This document shows, piece by piece, positions 33,326 to 47,052 of a stretch of 64,000 nt of DNA (position 1 is the stretch's first letter; each line of letters begins with the position of its first letter). This DNA comes from Zygaena filipendulae (lineage: Eukaryota > Arthropoda > Insecta > Lepidoptera > Zygaenidae), in assembly GCA_907165275.2 (NCBI GenBank), contig OU015674.1, positions 3,657,001 through 3,721,000 on the forward strand, read 5' to 3'. A program made the position numbers and the translations under genes. The notes beneath the pieces were generated by a model. The model made no database searches. It saw only the letters and a program-made list of their open reading frames with translations, and had not been told where the DNA came from.

Positions 33326-33539
33326 TAAACACTCAGATTACATGCATTTTACGTCAAATTTGGGTATGATCCGCACGCATGACAAGCAAGAGGTTAACCC
33401 TTTGAACCGGCGTCCGGAATTTATGTGGACATTTGTTTCTGTCGACTGTGTGATGTAATACATTTGCTGCACGCATCACGAGGGTTGACTATGATAATAT
33501 CACTATTATTTTTACAAAGAAATAGTTAATTATAGGCCC

Positions 33540-33690
33540 GAAATTAATATATTTTTTATGTCATAGGGGCAAACGGGCAAGTGGTACACCTGATAAGTGA
33601 TGTGTGATAAGTAATTACCGCCGCCCATGGACATCTGCAGGACCAGAAAGCATGCAGGTGCGTTGCCGACCTGGAATGGGGATGGGAACT
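33540..33690 (+). repeat. Dispersed lepidopteran-type repeat
   Basis: Contains CATAGGGGCAAACGGGCAAG, GTACACCTGATAAGTGA, TTACCGCCGCCCATGGACAT, CTGCAGGACCAGAAAGCATG and CAGGTGCGTTGCC. I recognise this as a common lepidopteran dispersed sequence, probably from a retroelement. Not assigned to a family. Confidence 0.45.
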
Positions 33691-33787
33691 GGCTTCACCT
33701 GTGTAAAACTCTTCTCGAAAATCCTTTCTTATAGTAGTTTTATATGCCGAGACAAAGAGTGTTTTCTAATGTATGTATATTTATATA

Positions 33788-34015
33788 AGAAACCCCGTGG
33801 TTTTACCCGCAGTAATTTCGGAGTTCCCGCAGGGATTCCGGGACCAGTATCACTTTAGCTTTCTATCTAAAAACGAAAGAATTTTCAAAATCATTTCAGT
33901 AGATCCATAGCTTACAACCTCACAAACTCCGGAGTTCAGGCGGGAATTCCGGGATAAAAAGTGCCCTATGTCACTCAAGGTCGCAGTGATCTTGAGTGAC
34001 ATAGCTTCCTATACA
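33788..34015 (-). mobile_element. Nested HLE remnants
   Basis: A minus-oriented copy (ACGGGGTTTC hairpin end, then AATTTCGGAGTTCCCGCAGG) is followed at 33930-34010 by a second palindrome block (GCGGGAATTCCGGGATAAAA, GTGCCCTATGTCACTCAAGG). Two copies or a two-module copy; the order suggests one inserted in or beside the other. Confidence 0.5.
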
Positions 34016-34344
34016 ACGTGTTAATCAATTAACTGAAAACTAGAAAATAGTTTGCTGAGAATCAACTAGCGAATCGATTGCTCTATGTTTTAATATAGGT
34101 TATATTTTTTCATTTTTAGCCCATTTTTTCAGCCCATGACTAAATTATTTATAATACAATATTTGGAGCGTACGCCGCCCGCGTACCGGTAGGCTTGGGG
34201 CGTAGCGCTAGGAATTTCGTAGATAGGTCACCTCCAAACTAATGTTGCATAACTTTTAAAGTATAAATTTTTTCGACATAAAATATACTTTAATCATATT
34301 ATTTTGTTTATTTTAAAATGGGTTGTATCAGGTTTTCAGTTAAT

Positions 34345-34470
34345 TCATTAGCACGTATAAGTGAAAGAATTTTCAAATTCGGTTCTGTAGATCCAGAGAT
34401 TACCCCCTAAAATGTCACAAACTCACAATTCACAAACTCAAACTTTTGCTCTTAATATTAGTATAGATAA
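34345..34470 (-). mobile_element. HLE 5' part
   Basis: Minus-strand head TATACTAATATTAAGAGCAA, then GTTTGTGA words, AATCTCTGGATCTACAGAAC and AATTTGAAAATTCTTTCAC. It ends before the palindrome. Confidence 0.5.
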
Positions 34471-35949
34471 TGTAGGGAAATGAAATTACATGTCCTATTA
34501 GTTTATATCGTGGCCAATTAGATCGTAAAAATTCTATAAAAACAATAAATAGCTACAATTTTTAAGTAAAATGATCGTTTGGCTTTAACTGTTTTATATA
34601 AATTCTCTATGTTCCTAAATATAAGAAAAATAAAAAAAAATCACAATTTTTTCTTTTCATAACCAAATAAACGCCAGTAACTGATAAGATTGTTCGTTGT
34701 GAAAACACACAAGCCGCAGTATCATTGTCACACCGCGATATGAATAACACGATCACAAGCCCAATTCGCCCGGAGTCACTCGACTAATTAGAAACCCCTT
34801 ACTCACCGCCAAACCCGCAATCAGGTGCTTGTATTTCCGGCTTACGTCTCTGAGTTAAGTCTGGATCACTTTTAATGGTCCACAAGTTTCGAGCGGGAGA
34901 GAGAGCGGGCGCGATAAGCGTTTGTACGCGTACTTGTTGGATAACAATGTACCAACCACATTGGGACTCGGACTGCATTGTTCAGTGTGTGCAAACACCC
35001 ACATAATTGTATGTTTTTCATCAGTTTCTACGTAATAGGTATAAGAATTATTATATAAGTATAGATACATTTTATAAAAAACTAAATAAATTTTCGATAA
35101 AGCATATAAAAATACAAAAGTTTCTAAAGTAGTTTATAGTATTTGATAATGTGATTATATCATATTTATACTGTATGACTTTTAATTTACACTTTATTTC
35201 ATGTGTGTTGTGCTGATTTTTTTTTCCATCTGCAATTACACAAAGCGCTTGAAACAAGGGCGTGCAAAAGACCGGAAACTATCGTATTTGCATTCGATCG
35301 ATTAAACGATTAAATGGACTAATCGGATGAAAATTACCACACACAGCAGTGCTGTAAATCAGGATAGAACAAGGCGTATCGTAAATGTGACCTTATGGGT
35401 GAAAGACGTGTAACAAACATGACGTATGAGTATATATGATTAATAAGCGAGAATCTCCAAATATAATAATGTACCAGTAGCAAAAGTGGTTTCTGAACGC
35501 TTGCTCAAGCTAAGTCTGTCAAAATAGTTTGAAAGAAATAAAAAAAGAAACTATCCAAGTTTTTTTTGTACCACGCGCTATTCCACAGTAGACATGGAAA
35601 TACAGATAGCCAAACGAACTTGATCCGAGAGTGCACATTCATACAGCCCCTTTATTAGGTGAGTTATGAATACCCAGCGGGGCGGGAAAGGTCTACTTAT
35701 AACGGTCGCGGTGTATCTTTGATAATCGGAGTGGATACGATTCCGGTTTTCGAACCCACCTCGCTTTGCTCGTGATATCTATTAATTAAATTATGTGGGT
35801 AATGTTATGATTTATATTAAACGTGGTATGTTACAAAGATTTTCTGTATTCCTTTCCATGGAATTGGGCTTAGGTTTTATTAGGCTACATTGACTTTATA
35901 TCTATCTATTTAGGTACACATAAAACAAAGGTAAATGAACTAAAACCAA
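34471..35949. other. Gene-free interval
   Basis: No gene. The stretch 34730-34990 has less simple, mixed-composition sequence (GACTAATTAGAAA, GGGAGAGAGAGCGGGC) that could be regulatory. The rest is AT-rich. Confidence 0.35.
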
Positions 35950-36128
35950 TGGGTTTATTTGTACACTCATTGCTCGGAAACGGACGGACGCATTTGAATG
36001 AAACTTGATATGTAGGTAACTTATACCGCAGATCAATCAATACAGGATGCTTTTTATCGCGGTACAACAAGGAGTACCCGAGGAAGTCCCGAAATTTACT
36101 CGACTGAAATCGCTACTATACTAACTAG
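35950..36128 (+). mobile_element. Decayed HLE
   Basis: GCATTTGAATGAAACTTGAT, ATGCTTTTTATCGCGG and GGAGTACCCGAGGAAGTCCC (palindrome remnant), ending near CTAACTAG. Strongly diverged. Confidence 0.35.
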
Positions 36129-38000
36129 TAATTGACTGAGTGTGAGAATGTTATATATTTGGTAACAATATCAAACGCCGGGAAATGACAATAAGTCTAT
36201 TACACAAGCATCACTCGAGTACGTGACCCAATTTTACGTCAAAACACAGTAAAAACATCCGTGTAACCTTTCATAAATGTCAACCCCCACGCCCCCCGAA
36301 CATACAAAAGGCGACGCCATATTTATAAACACAATAAGCCGGCATTCATCCACGGCTTTTCTTCCCGATGCCTCCATTTCCAACGCGAAAATAATCATTA
36401 TTGGCTGATTGACGCAGGATCTTCGACAAGCAAAATGGCGTGTAAATAACAATTTATTTTTGTATAAGAATAGGTAGTCACAGGTTTATTTTATATTCAT
36501 AAAATTCAAGCGGCATTACGACGCCGGAGAAATTACTAGCTATATAATACCTAATCTATCTATTGCTATAGCTTTTATAACTTTCTATCAGCGAAAGAAT
36601 TTTGTATAATCGGTTCAGGAGTTCTAGAGATTTCCTTAAAAATTAAACAAGCAAAATTTTCTTCCTTGTAACCTTTGATGTAAAAAAATCTTAACGATGC
36701 TTGTAATTCAATGGTACTATTATAGATATTATGTACGTATGTATGTATAGATTTCGAGAAAAATTATAGTTTGTTATTACAAAATCTACCTAATATTTTT
36801 CTCGACATAAGAAAATAAAAATACAACGTGCTACACACAAAATGCGTCGCAGAAATAATGAGCAAACTTTTCCAATTAAGACATAGTTTGTACGTAGATG
36901 GCGCGAGTGAAAAACTATATTCATAGAACGAACTTTTGTATGTGTTACAAATAATGAGTATTTAGGCTTTGTCGTGGTACTTGAAATAACTTATAATAAT
37001 TAAGTACAACAACACTCGGTTAAAGACTTCTTTGAAGCTTGTTGCAAACCAGCAAGGTTTTGGTATATATAACTTTCCCTGCATACTACATAAAGCTACA
37101 ATATAATATTATGTAGACTGGACGGCGAAACTTCTGTTCCCACTGGGAATAGAATCCGGAACCTCTCGAATCTCGGAGGTGCTTATCTCTAAGTCAATCT
37201 CTTTACTAGTCGTACCTAAACACTATTTTATGAATATATACAATATTATTTATATTATTATTATTTATTTATAAATTTATATTCGTAAAAATAAATATTG
37301 CGAGAAAATAATTTTAAAATTTATAATTTTATAGCAAAACATCCCTGTTATGATGAAGAGCCATTTTCTCCCGCGTTCATTAATGTTAGAAAAAATAAAT
37401 TGAATGAACTATGGCACCGTAGAGAGATATGATTATATTAAGATCCCACCGCGCACCGCAATTTGTATTTCGAACACATTAAATTGAATTTCGTACATGG
37501 AGATTATACGAAAAACGTATTAAAAATAAATAATATAAACACTACGCCATGGAGAGAAGGTTAAAAATGAAAGTGCACTTATTTTAACCCGCAAGCGGTG
37601 CACGCAATTGTTGATTGTCAAGAAAAACACATGGGGCACTTTGATATTATTGTAGCTTGTAATACAATTAATAACAATTTAAAAATATAAGGGGAGCGCT
37701 GTTTAGTTTTTGGGTGTAGAATAATTTATTGAATACTATACAAAAATTTAAAATAACTAAAATTATTATAATAAACGGTTTTGTGCTGTGATGCTAACGT
37801 GTTGTGGTATGGAAAACATCTAGGTACTTAACTTGTTACACGACAAAGGAAAATTACATTAATTGTTTGGCTGAAGCAAACAAATTAGCGTCGTCTTTAA
37901 GCAAAAAGTAAGCTTGGAAAAAATTCGCTCATAAGTATAAAAGCGAGAACCAAACGACGTCACGAAGAAATAATTAACGAAACATAATAATATTAATAAA
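36129..38000. other. Gene-free interval
   Basis: Contains an HLE-like fragment at about 36535-36650 (minus; ATAATCGGTTCAGGAGTTC) and two ATGGC/GCCAT words at 36317 and 36433. From 37200 very AT-rich. No gene. Confidence 0.35.
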
Positions 38001-38210
38001 CTAGTTGTGCCCCGCGGTTTCATCTGCGTTAATTTCAGAGTTCCCGCGGGAATTTCTGGATAAAAAGTACCCTATGTGTTAATCTGACGTATAAGCTATA
38101 TCATTGTAGTTTCATTTAAATCCAATCAGTAGTTTTTGCGTAAAGAGTAACAAACATCCATCCATCCATACATTCTTACAAACTTTTGCGTTTATAATAT
38201 TAGTCTAGGA
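38001..38210 (-). mobile_element. Helitron-like element (HLE), full length
   Basis: Both ends are present on the minus strand: TCCTAGACTAATATTATAAA and a GATGAAACCGCGGGGCACAA hairpin followed by CTAG (38001-38004). The flanks follow the A^T rule. A small (CATC)n tract sits near the 5' end. Confidence 0.75.
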
Positions 38211-40741
38211 TCTAGGATATACAGTTACACATGTATAAATTAACCGGGAATAAGTGAAAATGGTGTAGAAATCTAATTATTTTGCCGGCATGACAGAGAA
38301 CTTCCCGTGCTTTCGCGCGTCCAAAATGGCGTCAGAAAATGGTGGGGCGAATAGAACGTAGGATGTCAACAACGTAGCAATATTATGAGGCAAGGACACG
38401 CCGCGCCGGCAGACAGCCACTAAGCTTTTGGTTCCGTACCTACCACTTTGATTTAGACGGAAGGAAAACAAACCGTAGAGGAAAAATTAATTGAAAATTT
38501 TCACAGAAATAATAAATAAATTATTGTTCGTTATTGTTTTATGTTATATGAGAGACCTTCTTGGAGAGCTTTCTTATATGTATTAATAACAATATTGCAA
38601 CATTTTACAACATATACCAACTCGATTCCATTCTATAATACGCTATCAATGTTGAACTATGATAACCTTTTTTTTTTAATTAAAAATAAAATTCCACTTC
38701 ACAACACACAGATCTACTTGATCCCAAACTAAGCTAGAAGCTTGCGTCGTGGAAATTAACCTAAAGTATTTAAAAATACCTAACCTAAAGTAAATTACCC
38801 AAAGTAAATTACCCTAAGTATTCTTGCATTAATGTCGAAAAACTATTAGATAAAACAATAAATTCGCTAAGTTCACTTGTCACCCGGCTGCAGTGAAACT
38901 GCATTGAGGGGTAAATAAACACAGGGTGTTCTGAAAGCCCGTCGAGTCATTCAATGCGTCACCCAACGCATTAATATGTATGAGCGTCGCAGCCGATTCT
39001 GCAGACGCGTTCCAGCTTTAAACAAGGCGTTCTTATTATATATGGCGCGATGATAGAACAAGTTCTGCGTTGAATAAGTCAATTATTTATGAAAAATGAC
39101 TCTATATGACTCTACGCCTAACTTAAGATATAAAGAAAACGTTCAGGATAGACTCCGAATTGAGTTGTCATGAAACAATGCTCATATTATCAAAGAATCA
39201 CAAATGTATGCCAAGAGAATGGGCTAAAACTATACTTTTAAAACTTACTGTGGAAATATTCAAACGCAAAATTGGAAATTAAAAATCAAAATTTACTTGC
39301 AATTTGAGGACTTTTTAGAAATAAATTTCCGCTGCAATACTTGACGCATTGTTGACTAACTCGCCCATCATTTTAAAACATTAAGATGTCGTCTGGCACC
39401 TTGTCCTTTTAACAGATATCACTCCGCCTTCAATTGTTTGATTCCATTCATGACAGTAATTTCATCATTTTATTGCTATCGACGTCTATTACCGACTGAA
39501 GAGTCTTTGCCCCGGTCAAATAAGAGAGAAAAAGGAAAAAAAAACGTCAATCAATCACAGAACGTTGGGTCCACAAAGGCCCCCCGATGTTAGTAATTAG
39601 TACTCTGATATAAAAGCATTAGGACCAACTGTTTCTATTAAGTCCCCACATTTTGTTCAGGGGAATAACTACCCTTTTTCAAAATATTTTCATTTTGATG
39701 TGTAATATCACCACTGAGTGTGGCCAGTAAAAAAAATCACAGCATAACTCCTGAGAATTTTAACATTTTTTAGAATGGCTTGCGTTTTCCGATAAGTTCT
39801 TTCTTTACTATGATCTATTCTTGCTAATTAATTTAACAATTAATGCACACAAGGACAACATAAAACGGAAAAGTATAAAAGTAATCATGTACAAGGGTCA
39901 TGCTTATTCCATGTGGAATTTCTTCCAGCAGACCCGCAACAGGAAAAGAGTTAAGAGTAGGCTGATCTGGTGTGCTTCAGTTCGATATTAATATCTTTGA
40001 ACACAAAATAATTTCATATGCCAGTTTTCGCTTTTTAATCTTTCATGCAGGAAAAGTGTTTTTGTATTTTATTATCAACGTCTGTTTAAGTTATGTAGGT
40101 ACCTAGTTATTTACTTTCATAGACAAATATGCACTCACGACTGTCATTTGAAGAGCTAAACTGAATTATGCTAAGATAATAAACACAAAAAGTCGAAGAG
40201 AATAGAAAACTATTATAACTGGATCTATACGTAATTACCACGAAATTAACGGCCACTTCCAATGAAGGCACTTGCCGACATGCGTACCTATCGTTAAACT
40301 CACAACTACACTCATTCGATACAACCCCATGAGTCGTGACTAAAGTAAATCGTCACAGTTCCCCTTAAATCTATGCTGTGCAGTCAGCCCCTCTATAATT
40401 AGTGTTAAGTATATAAATGCATTCAGGTTCCTAATGGACGCTTTATTCCGCCCTACGTCTATTGGTGGCCCCTGATGTTCATCAGGCCGTATCCTCGCTA
40501 TTTCACCACGTTCACAATGAGTATACAAATAAAAATTATATTATTTTTAATAAACTTTTCAGTTTTTTTCCTTTTTACCTAAACATCTTTTTTGCAGTGA
40601 AACAGTTTTAGCAGTGAAACTTTCAAGCGTTTCTTTTTTAATTAAACGATTCTGACTCAAAGAGATTTCACTACTGTGAGTGCGAGTGCTATTTTTTCAC
40701 AACACTTCAGATTATGGATTCGAATACCAATACATATTGTT
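38211..40741. other. Gene-free interval
   Basis: No gene. Two ATGGC/ATGGT words sit near 38325-38341. CAGGGTGTTCTGAAAGCCCG near 38932 hints at an element end, but I found no partner. Otherwise AT-rich. Confidence 0.35.
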
Positions 40742-40786
40742 ATTACAAATCATTCTGTAATGTTGTCATTACAGAATGATTGTAAT
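40742..40786. repeat. 20-bp stem hairpin
   Basis: ATCATTCTGTAATG and its exact inverse CATTACAGAATGAT are separated by TTGT. The match extends to ATTACA/TGTAAT with one bulged A. No poly-U or coding context. Confidence 0.75.
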
Positions 40787-41128
40787 CATCGATAGCTATG
40801 GTTCGATTCACAACGCACCATAACTATGTAGTTTCGTAATATTTCTCTTCCGGGGCATGTAATGTGATGGACTGTCAGTCAGTATAGAATCCTTCTTTTA
40901 TTTATGGCATATGTGTCGCATGGGTGAGCGCTATTCCGCTAATTTACAACTTGAATCAGTATTAAAACTGTAGATCAGCTCTTTTGAGAATCTATCTTTT
41001 TCAGAATCTGTCCTTATGAGAATCTGTCCTCATGAGAATCAGTTCTTATGAGAATTAAGGTGAATAGCTACTGGCGATTGTGGGTAGTGCGGTTTTTAAC
41101 AACCGACTCAATGTAAACTTGATCTGTA

Positions 41129-41355
41129 GGGCAATTATGTAACTTTTGTTTCAATCATTTTTCGTTTTCAATCGGAAACATAGCGGTTTTGTGATTAATT
41201 GAGCATGTTTAAACGGCTTCAACTTTTGTAGTATGATCATTTTGGTTGATTGCTAGATATTATAGGTGCCAAAACGTGCATATTGTAATCGCAAAACCGC
41301 CATGTTTTTGATTGCAACCGAAAAATGATAGAAACAAGAGTTACATAATAGCCCC
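41129..41355. mobile_element. Foldback MITE, about 70-bp arms
   Basis: The left arm GGGCAATTATGTAACTTTTG runs on to AACATAGCGGTTTTGTGATTA. The right arm is its imperfect inverse (TAATCGCAAAACCGCCATGTT to GTTACATAATAGCCCC). Left end follows TA. Loop about 75 bases. No coding capacity; superfamily not certain. Confidence 0.75.
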
Positions 41356-43365
41356 TCTGGTCAGTCTATCGCATGTTATGTACTGTGCTTAAGTAACCAT
41401 CTCCCTTTAAATAAATAATTAATATGAGGTATTCACATTCCATTTCTTACAATTTATGTGAACTAATATAAAAATATTGATGTCGAAGTTGTTAGTAGTA
41501 GTGCGGGAACCGAAACTCCAACCCTGTTCCCTGCAATCAAGCCTGTTTAGTTCAACCTCATAATATGCAGAAATGGTGTCTTACTATGGTTTCGCACCCG
41601 TTACTTTCTTTGTTCTTTTGTTGCAAATTCATGTTTTGTTTCTCCCATAATTATAAAAGAACATGAAAGGACTGAACAGCATAACAATTATGACATTGAG
41701 GTTAGTCGGCTTTTGTTTGCTATAGGTACATATGTATTTCCGGAACATACAAATTTCCAGAAAAAAAGGGAGGGGTTGCTTGTGGCTCTGTTAGATCTAG
41801 ATGCAGATATCGCTTGCGACATATTATCTCCAATTTAGATGATTCTATTGAGGTTAAATTTAATTATTTAAAAATTCGGTGTATGGTTACGATGTAATTT
41901 AAATCTTGGAATAGGACATAACATACTTTTCATATTGATACAAAGAATTCTTTTCCTAATTTCTTTCTAATATCTTAATTTAAATATGCATTTCTTTTCA
42001 ATAAATTCAACATTCAGATTTGACTATGGTTTAACTTTTATGTACCCATGTATAAAAAAAATATGAAGAATTTGCGATCGACAGATGGAATTTATCTCTT
42101 CAAACCGTACGGTAGGGGGGAGCTTTACATTGGGCTTATTGAGTATTTTAGATATTATGATAGAAAACAATAACAAATACTTATTGTAATCAACCAACTA
42201 ATCATAAGTTGTACTAACAAGCAAGCACGACGGAGGAAGCAGCGCGAAACAAACACTCGAAAACACTATGTCCAATCTTTGATAACCCGAACTATTTATA
42301 TGCAAATTAAACTAAACCAATCCGGAGTTCGCTTTTCGAGGACAGAATAGATCAGAGGGCGCCAAGGGCTCGGGACGAAGGTCAATCGATGGCCCTAAAT
42401 AAACACAGGCTTCTAATTCAATTAATACCCGAGAGTGGTTAGCAGCCGCTGATTGCGGGAACGTTTTCCATTGACCTATGGAGTTTATTTCTACAGATAA
42501 TTAATATGCTCACACCTTTATAGCCGCTCTGAATTTGCAATTTACTTATATTTTTTCGAGAGTAACCACTTTGGCTTCAATGTCAGAGGGGACAAAAGTT
42601 GCTGGTAAGAAGGCCTCTTCTTCATTAAAGAAACATGACTCAAGTACTACAATTTTCGACACTTAAAAATCTCCATTGTTTTGAGTAAGTATAGACTTTG
42701 GACAGTCAAAATGAAGTAATAAAGTAACAGATCTTAAATGACCAGTAAATTATAGCGTCATGGCATATAACTCTTAATATTTTTTAAAACTTCTTTTAAA
42801 CAAAACATGGTGATATAAAAGCATCGTGCACAAATCAACTCAGCACATTATTATCCCACAGCCAGTGAGCTACACTCACACAATTAAACGGAAAACAGTG
42901 TGACCAAACAAATGGAAGTAACGAGCTATAATCCCACAGTTGAGCATGTGGTGCGTTCGCGATCTGTCACTCACTTGATTAATGAATGGTACCCTGCCCC
43001 CTTTTGCACCCTGAGCACCCCCCTGAACACCTCTGCGCCTCCAAATGCCTGTATCAGATTGTAACCGAACGCGGCAGTGGCTCGATTCCGAACAGCTTTT
43101 GGACAAGGATATTAAAATTAAGTTACTTCATTTGTAACCTGAAGATTAACCGGTAATGTAAAGTAAACATACATACTATTATCACGGTAGAGGAGAACTT
43201 TGCACACGTATTAGAAGCAATTCAAAAATATGCTGTATGTGTGGAATATCTAAAAACCCTATCCTATGCTACCTAACCCTAAAACCTTGCTTAACACACA
43301 GCCCCACCCCATCCCAAACTAAGCAGAGCTTTTATTATGGGTACAAGTGATATAATCTTATCTTA
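41356..43365. other. Gene-free interval
   Basis: Holds mixed-composition, non-repetitive DNA around 42220-42480 and a short 76-codon minus frame (42876-43106) without a domain. No gene or element recognised. Confidence 0.35.
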
Positions 43366-43624
43366 TCTAATATATATAAATCACGTGTCACGTTGTTTGT
43401 CCGCGATGGACTCCGAAACTACTGAACAGATTGTGATGAAATTTCGTCACTATGTTGTATTTGGCCCAACTTAAAAGATAGGATAGTTTTTATCCCGGAA
43501 TTCCCGCGGGAACTCCGGAACTAATGCGGAGAACTGCTTATCACCGTAAACTACAGCACTTTTTTCCCGGAATTACCGCGGGAACTCCGAAATTACCGCG
43601 GATGAAATCGCGCGGGACAGCTAG
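43366..43624 (+). mobile_element. Helitron-like element (HLE) with two palindrome blocks
   Basis: Starts TCTAATATATATAAATCACG after A and ends CTAG before T. It has two separate GAATT.CCGCGGGAACTCCG blocks (about 43498 and 43570), only the second followed by the terminal hairpin. A different two-module form from the 20559/47053 pair. Confidence 0.7.
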
Positions 43625-45907
43625 TTATTTTTTTTTTTTTCAATACCTAGAGTCTAGATACACACAAACGTTTATGACATGTTTGCCCTAACGAGGGTAT
43701 CAAGTCAGCAGGTGTAGTGGACCTGGTTCAGTCAGGTTCGCTTGCCACTAGATCAACGATGCTGTAGCATAATATCCCATTTTACAAGCATAAAAACAAT
43801 ATTTTTTTTGTTTGTCTATTGTAATTACAAAAGGCAAAATTCATATCTTGACAAATGTCCAATTTCTTTGTGATTTAACTTTAGTTTTATAGAAACTCCA
43901 TCGGAATAAGGGCTCAAGCTCTTATTTGATGTCGGTTTTCAAATTTCCTTAATTATAAGGCGGAATCGTTTTGACACCCCTAGTTTTGGGGTCGACATTT
44001 TGCGGGCGGGTCCGGATCAAGTTTGTTAATGTTAGGTTTGTTAGGATGTATTCATATGCGTATCAGATATCAAGTTGGAATGTGTTTCAGTGAAGTAATC
44101 AAGTGTTAAGATAATTGAAAGGTTAAAACTTTGAATTGCAGACGGTGATAATCTAACATAAACGAAGAAGACGTGAAGAACTTTGATGTGACAACGACAC
44201 AACTCAAAAAAAAAACAGGTGGATGCGTGCATCATGTTTTTCATGCTTGCGAATCAGACGTCGATAGCCTAGCTATGAGTCAGCTATTTTGAGAAAATTC
44301 GAGTACCATTATGCCTTGAATGTGTCTTGGAACGCTTTGCACAAAATTTAAATGAACGGAAGGTTTAAAGTACCACTAATAACATGGTCGTAGTACTTAG
44401 TACAAGGCATAGTTAGTTTGGAACGCTATTCGCCAGTTAGAAATAATGAAGGAAACTTAACTCGATATTAAACTCCATTATTTCAGTGTGGGAAATTATC
44501 CAAGTACACATCAAGTCCCCCAATGTTGCCAGTTGCCACCCTAAAGCACACTCCGCTAACTAGTATTCCAATCAGTGGTGCCATCGTGCAAAATTGCTCC
44601 TGATTTATTATGTCTGCACAGTTTTGCACATTTCATTTGGTAATGTAGATTGTAGGCAAAGGGTTAACGATTATTATTATACCTTATTATTTTAATGTGT
44701 AACCTACGCTTATAATTAAGTGGAATTAGAAATACAATTTTCATTCGCAATTATTGAAACAAGTCAATTCTTGAGTTCCGTATCTGTTTTTATTAGTTGT
44801 GTCTAATTGTTATTTGTTATTGTGGTGATTTTATTCAACTTACAGATTCGTAGTAATAAAAACTGTTGAAGTTTTTGTTAACGTTTATCAAACCGCACAG
44901 CACATACCTGAAACCAAAATGAAAAGTATACGTCAGACAAAAAAAAAAAAATTTATTAAATTAATTATTCAACAATTACTTGCACTGAAATATAAAATAG
45001 AATGCCTTAATATAAACATAAAATTCTGTATAAAAAATCTACGAAAACGTACCGAATTTAATCATGTACTTATAGATTAAAACTACATTTTGGAGAATTG
45101 CCTTTGTTACCTAGTAGTAGTATTAATATCACTTATCACCAAGATAATTACATTTTCAAAGTTTCAAGTCATTTCAAGTCGATTAAGATGAGCAAAGTTC
45201 TCTGGAATTATTGAACCGATGCTGTAATTTTCTTTACTGAACGCGGGGAAATAGATCTCTCCGGAAGTACCTACCTAAAATATGAAACATACACAAATAC
45301 ATGTATCAGACCGAGAACGCGATATGTAGGTATCTACCATGGCTAAAAGAAATCTTAGGAATACACGAATAAAATAAAAGCTATCGAATATTTTATGTAA
45401 GGAGATACACGTGCGGAGAGGCGAAGTTACAAAAGTGCTAACAAGACTTGTAACGTTAGGGAAATGATAAAAGATATTAATTAATTAATAAATATTATAA
45501 ATGTACCTTTATAATAATATACAAAGCCTTGTGTAAAAGGTTGGCAAAGTAATGTGAGACGTTTTCATAATGGGAAAATATGATTTTATCATTTTATGTA
45601 TTTGGTATTTAATACAATAAATTATATAGACATACATATAGATACATAGACAGATATGAAACATCGCTCAAGAGTAGGTACTTTGTAAAGGTGGAAATAT
45701 AATATAAAAAATAAAATAAAAAGGTCGCTTTGCAAAGGATTCCCGAACGATGAAGCTTAACGCTGGGAAGCTCCGAAAATAAAAAAAAAATGAAATAAAT
45801 TTTTGCGTAAAACAGTTTCGTTAGCTTTTTCACTACTGTGGTTTTTAGTGCTTGTGATTGGGACTGTCGGAGAAAAATTCACATTTTGTCGCAGTAAGAT
45901 TTAGCTA
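43625..45907. other. Gene-free interval
   Basis: Small hairpins at 43905-43926 (AATAAG...CTTATT) and about 43974-43993 (ACACCCCTAGTTTTGGGGT). No gene. Mostly AT-rich after 44650. Confidence 0.35.
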
Positions 45908-46218
45908 GTTGACAAAATTTTTTTAGTCCGATTTGTAGATTATTAAAAAATAATGGGCAGATATTTTTTCTTTTTTACGTAATCAAAAAATAACGGCGAT
46001 ACATTGAGTTCAAATTTCGCGTGACGCCATCCGGTGCAGTTTGTATGGGGGCTTATAGCGGTTAATGACGTCACGAGCCCCCACCCTAAACTTTAATGCG
46101 CTATATCTATGTATATTTTCATTAATTTGAAAAAGCAAAGAATACGTGTCCATTATTTTTTTTATTTTCTAACTGATGGACTAATAGAATTATGATTTTT
46201 TAAAATCGTCAACATCCC
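45908..46218. mobile_element. TIR MITE, copy 1
   Basis: Ends GTTGACAAAATTTTTT and AAAATCGTCAACATCCC are inverted, with TA outside both (45906-45907, 46219-46220). The interior matches 52777-53090 in order: AATAACGG.GATAC, TCGCGTGACG, ACC CTAAACTT with AATGCGCT, and TACGTGTC.ATTATT. Probably Tc1/mariner-type. Confidence 0.6.
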
Positions 46219-47052
46219 TATGGAGGAACGGCTAGTACTTAAAAGTATGGATTTACGTCGATATAATTAATATGTCGGCGCGTCCGCGACAATACAATGA
46301 CCCTTAGTCGGCGCATCGGCAACTTCCGCCAATTCAAAGTCAATCAATTCAAGAATTTTCTTCGTATTATATTTATACCTATGTTTATTTTAAATATTTC
46401 AAACAAGAATCAAATTTCGAAAACTCTCTTTCAGTATAAACTCTGTTTGCCCTTACTCTCTAAATTAAAAAAGCTACAATTGCTTAGGACTCCCTATAAT
46501 ATTTGCAGTTTTAAACTTTGCTTTTTCAATTTAATAATTAAAAAAAAAAATTAATAATACAATGTCAAAAGTTTCATATGAGAATAAATTTTTAATTAAA
46601 CAAGTTACAAAGTTAGTTTTATGTAAAAATAAATGGTAAAGCTGAAAGTTTACACTCACCTTCAGAATAATTTCATATTACAAAATCAAACCACAGTAAG
46701 TATGATAATATATACTATTATGTTGATTCGATAGAAAGAAGTAGTACTTTAAAATACCCTAAGATTTTTTTTATCGCCTGGAAATACTGTAGAATTCGTA
46801 GCTTGGTTGGCTACGAATATCCGTAGTTCTAGGAAAAGTTGACAAAAGGTGTTTTATGACTGCAGTTGTAAGTCCACTTGATTCCACCGACCATGTCCTC
46901 GCATTGCTAGGAAAATAGATTGTCAGCACTTTAAATATGGAGTCCTAGTTCTTTCTTAGTTAAATTATGAAAAGATGTTTACCGTTGAATTCTATTGAAG
47001 ATAAAAATGTCTCATTTAAAAAAAATATTTACAAATAGGTATTCATATTTAA
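46219..47052. other. Gene-free interval
   Basis: AT-rich. An 85-codon plus frame at 46297-46554 has no recognisable domain. A TACGAATNCC-type repeat pair (about 46793-46825) forms a weak hairpin. Confidence 0.35.

Noticed and set aside
42876..43106. 76-codon minus frame in mixed-composition DNA
   Set aside because: No domain and no splice-supported extension visible; not enough to call an exon.
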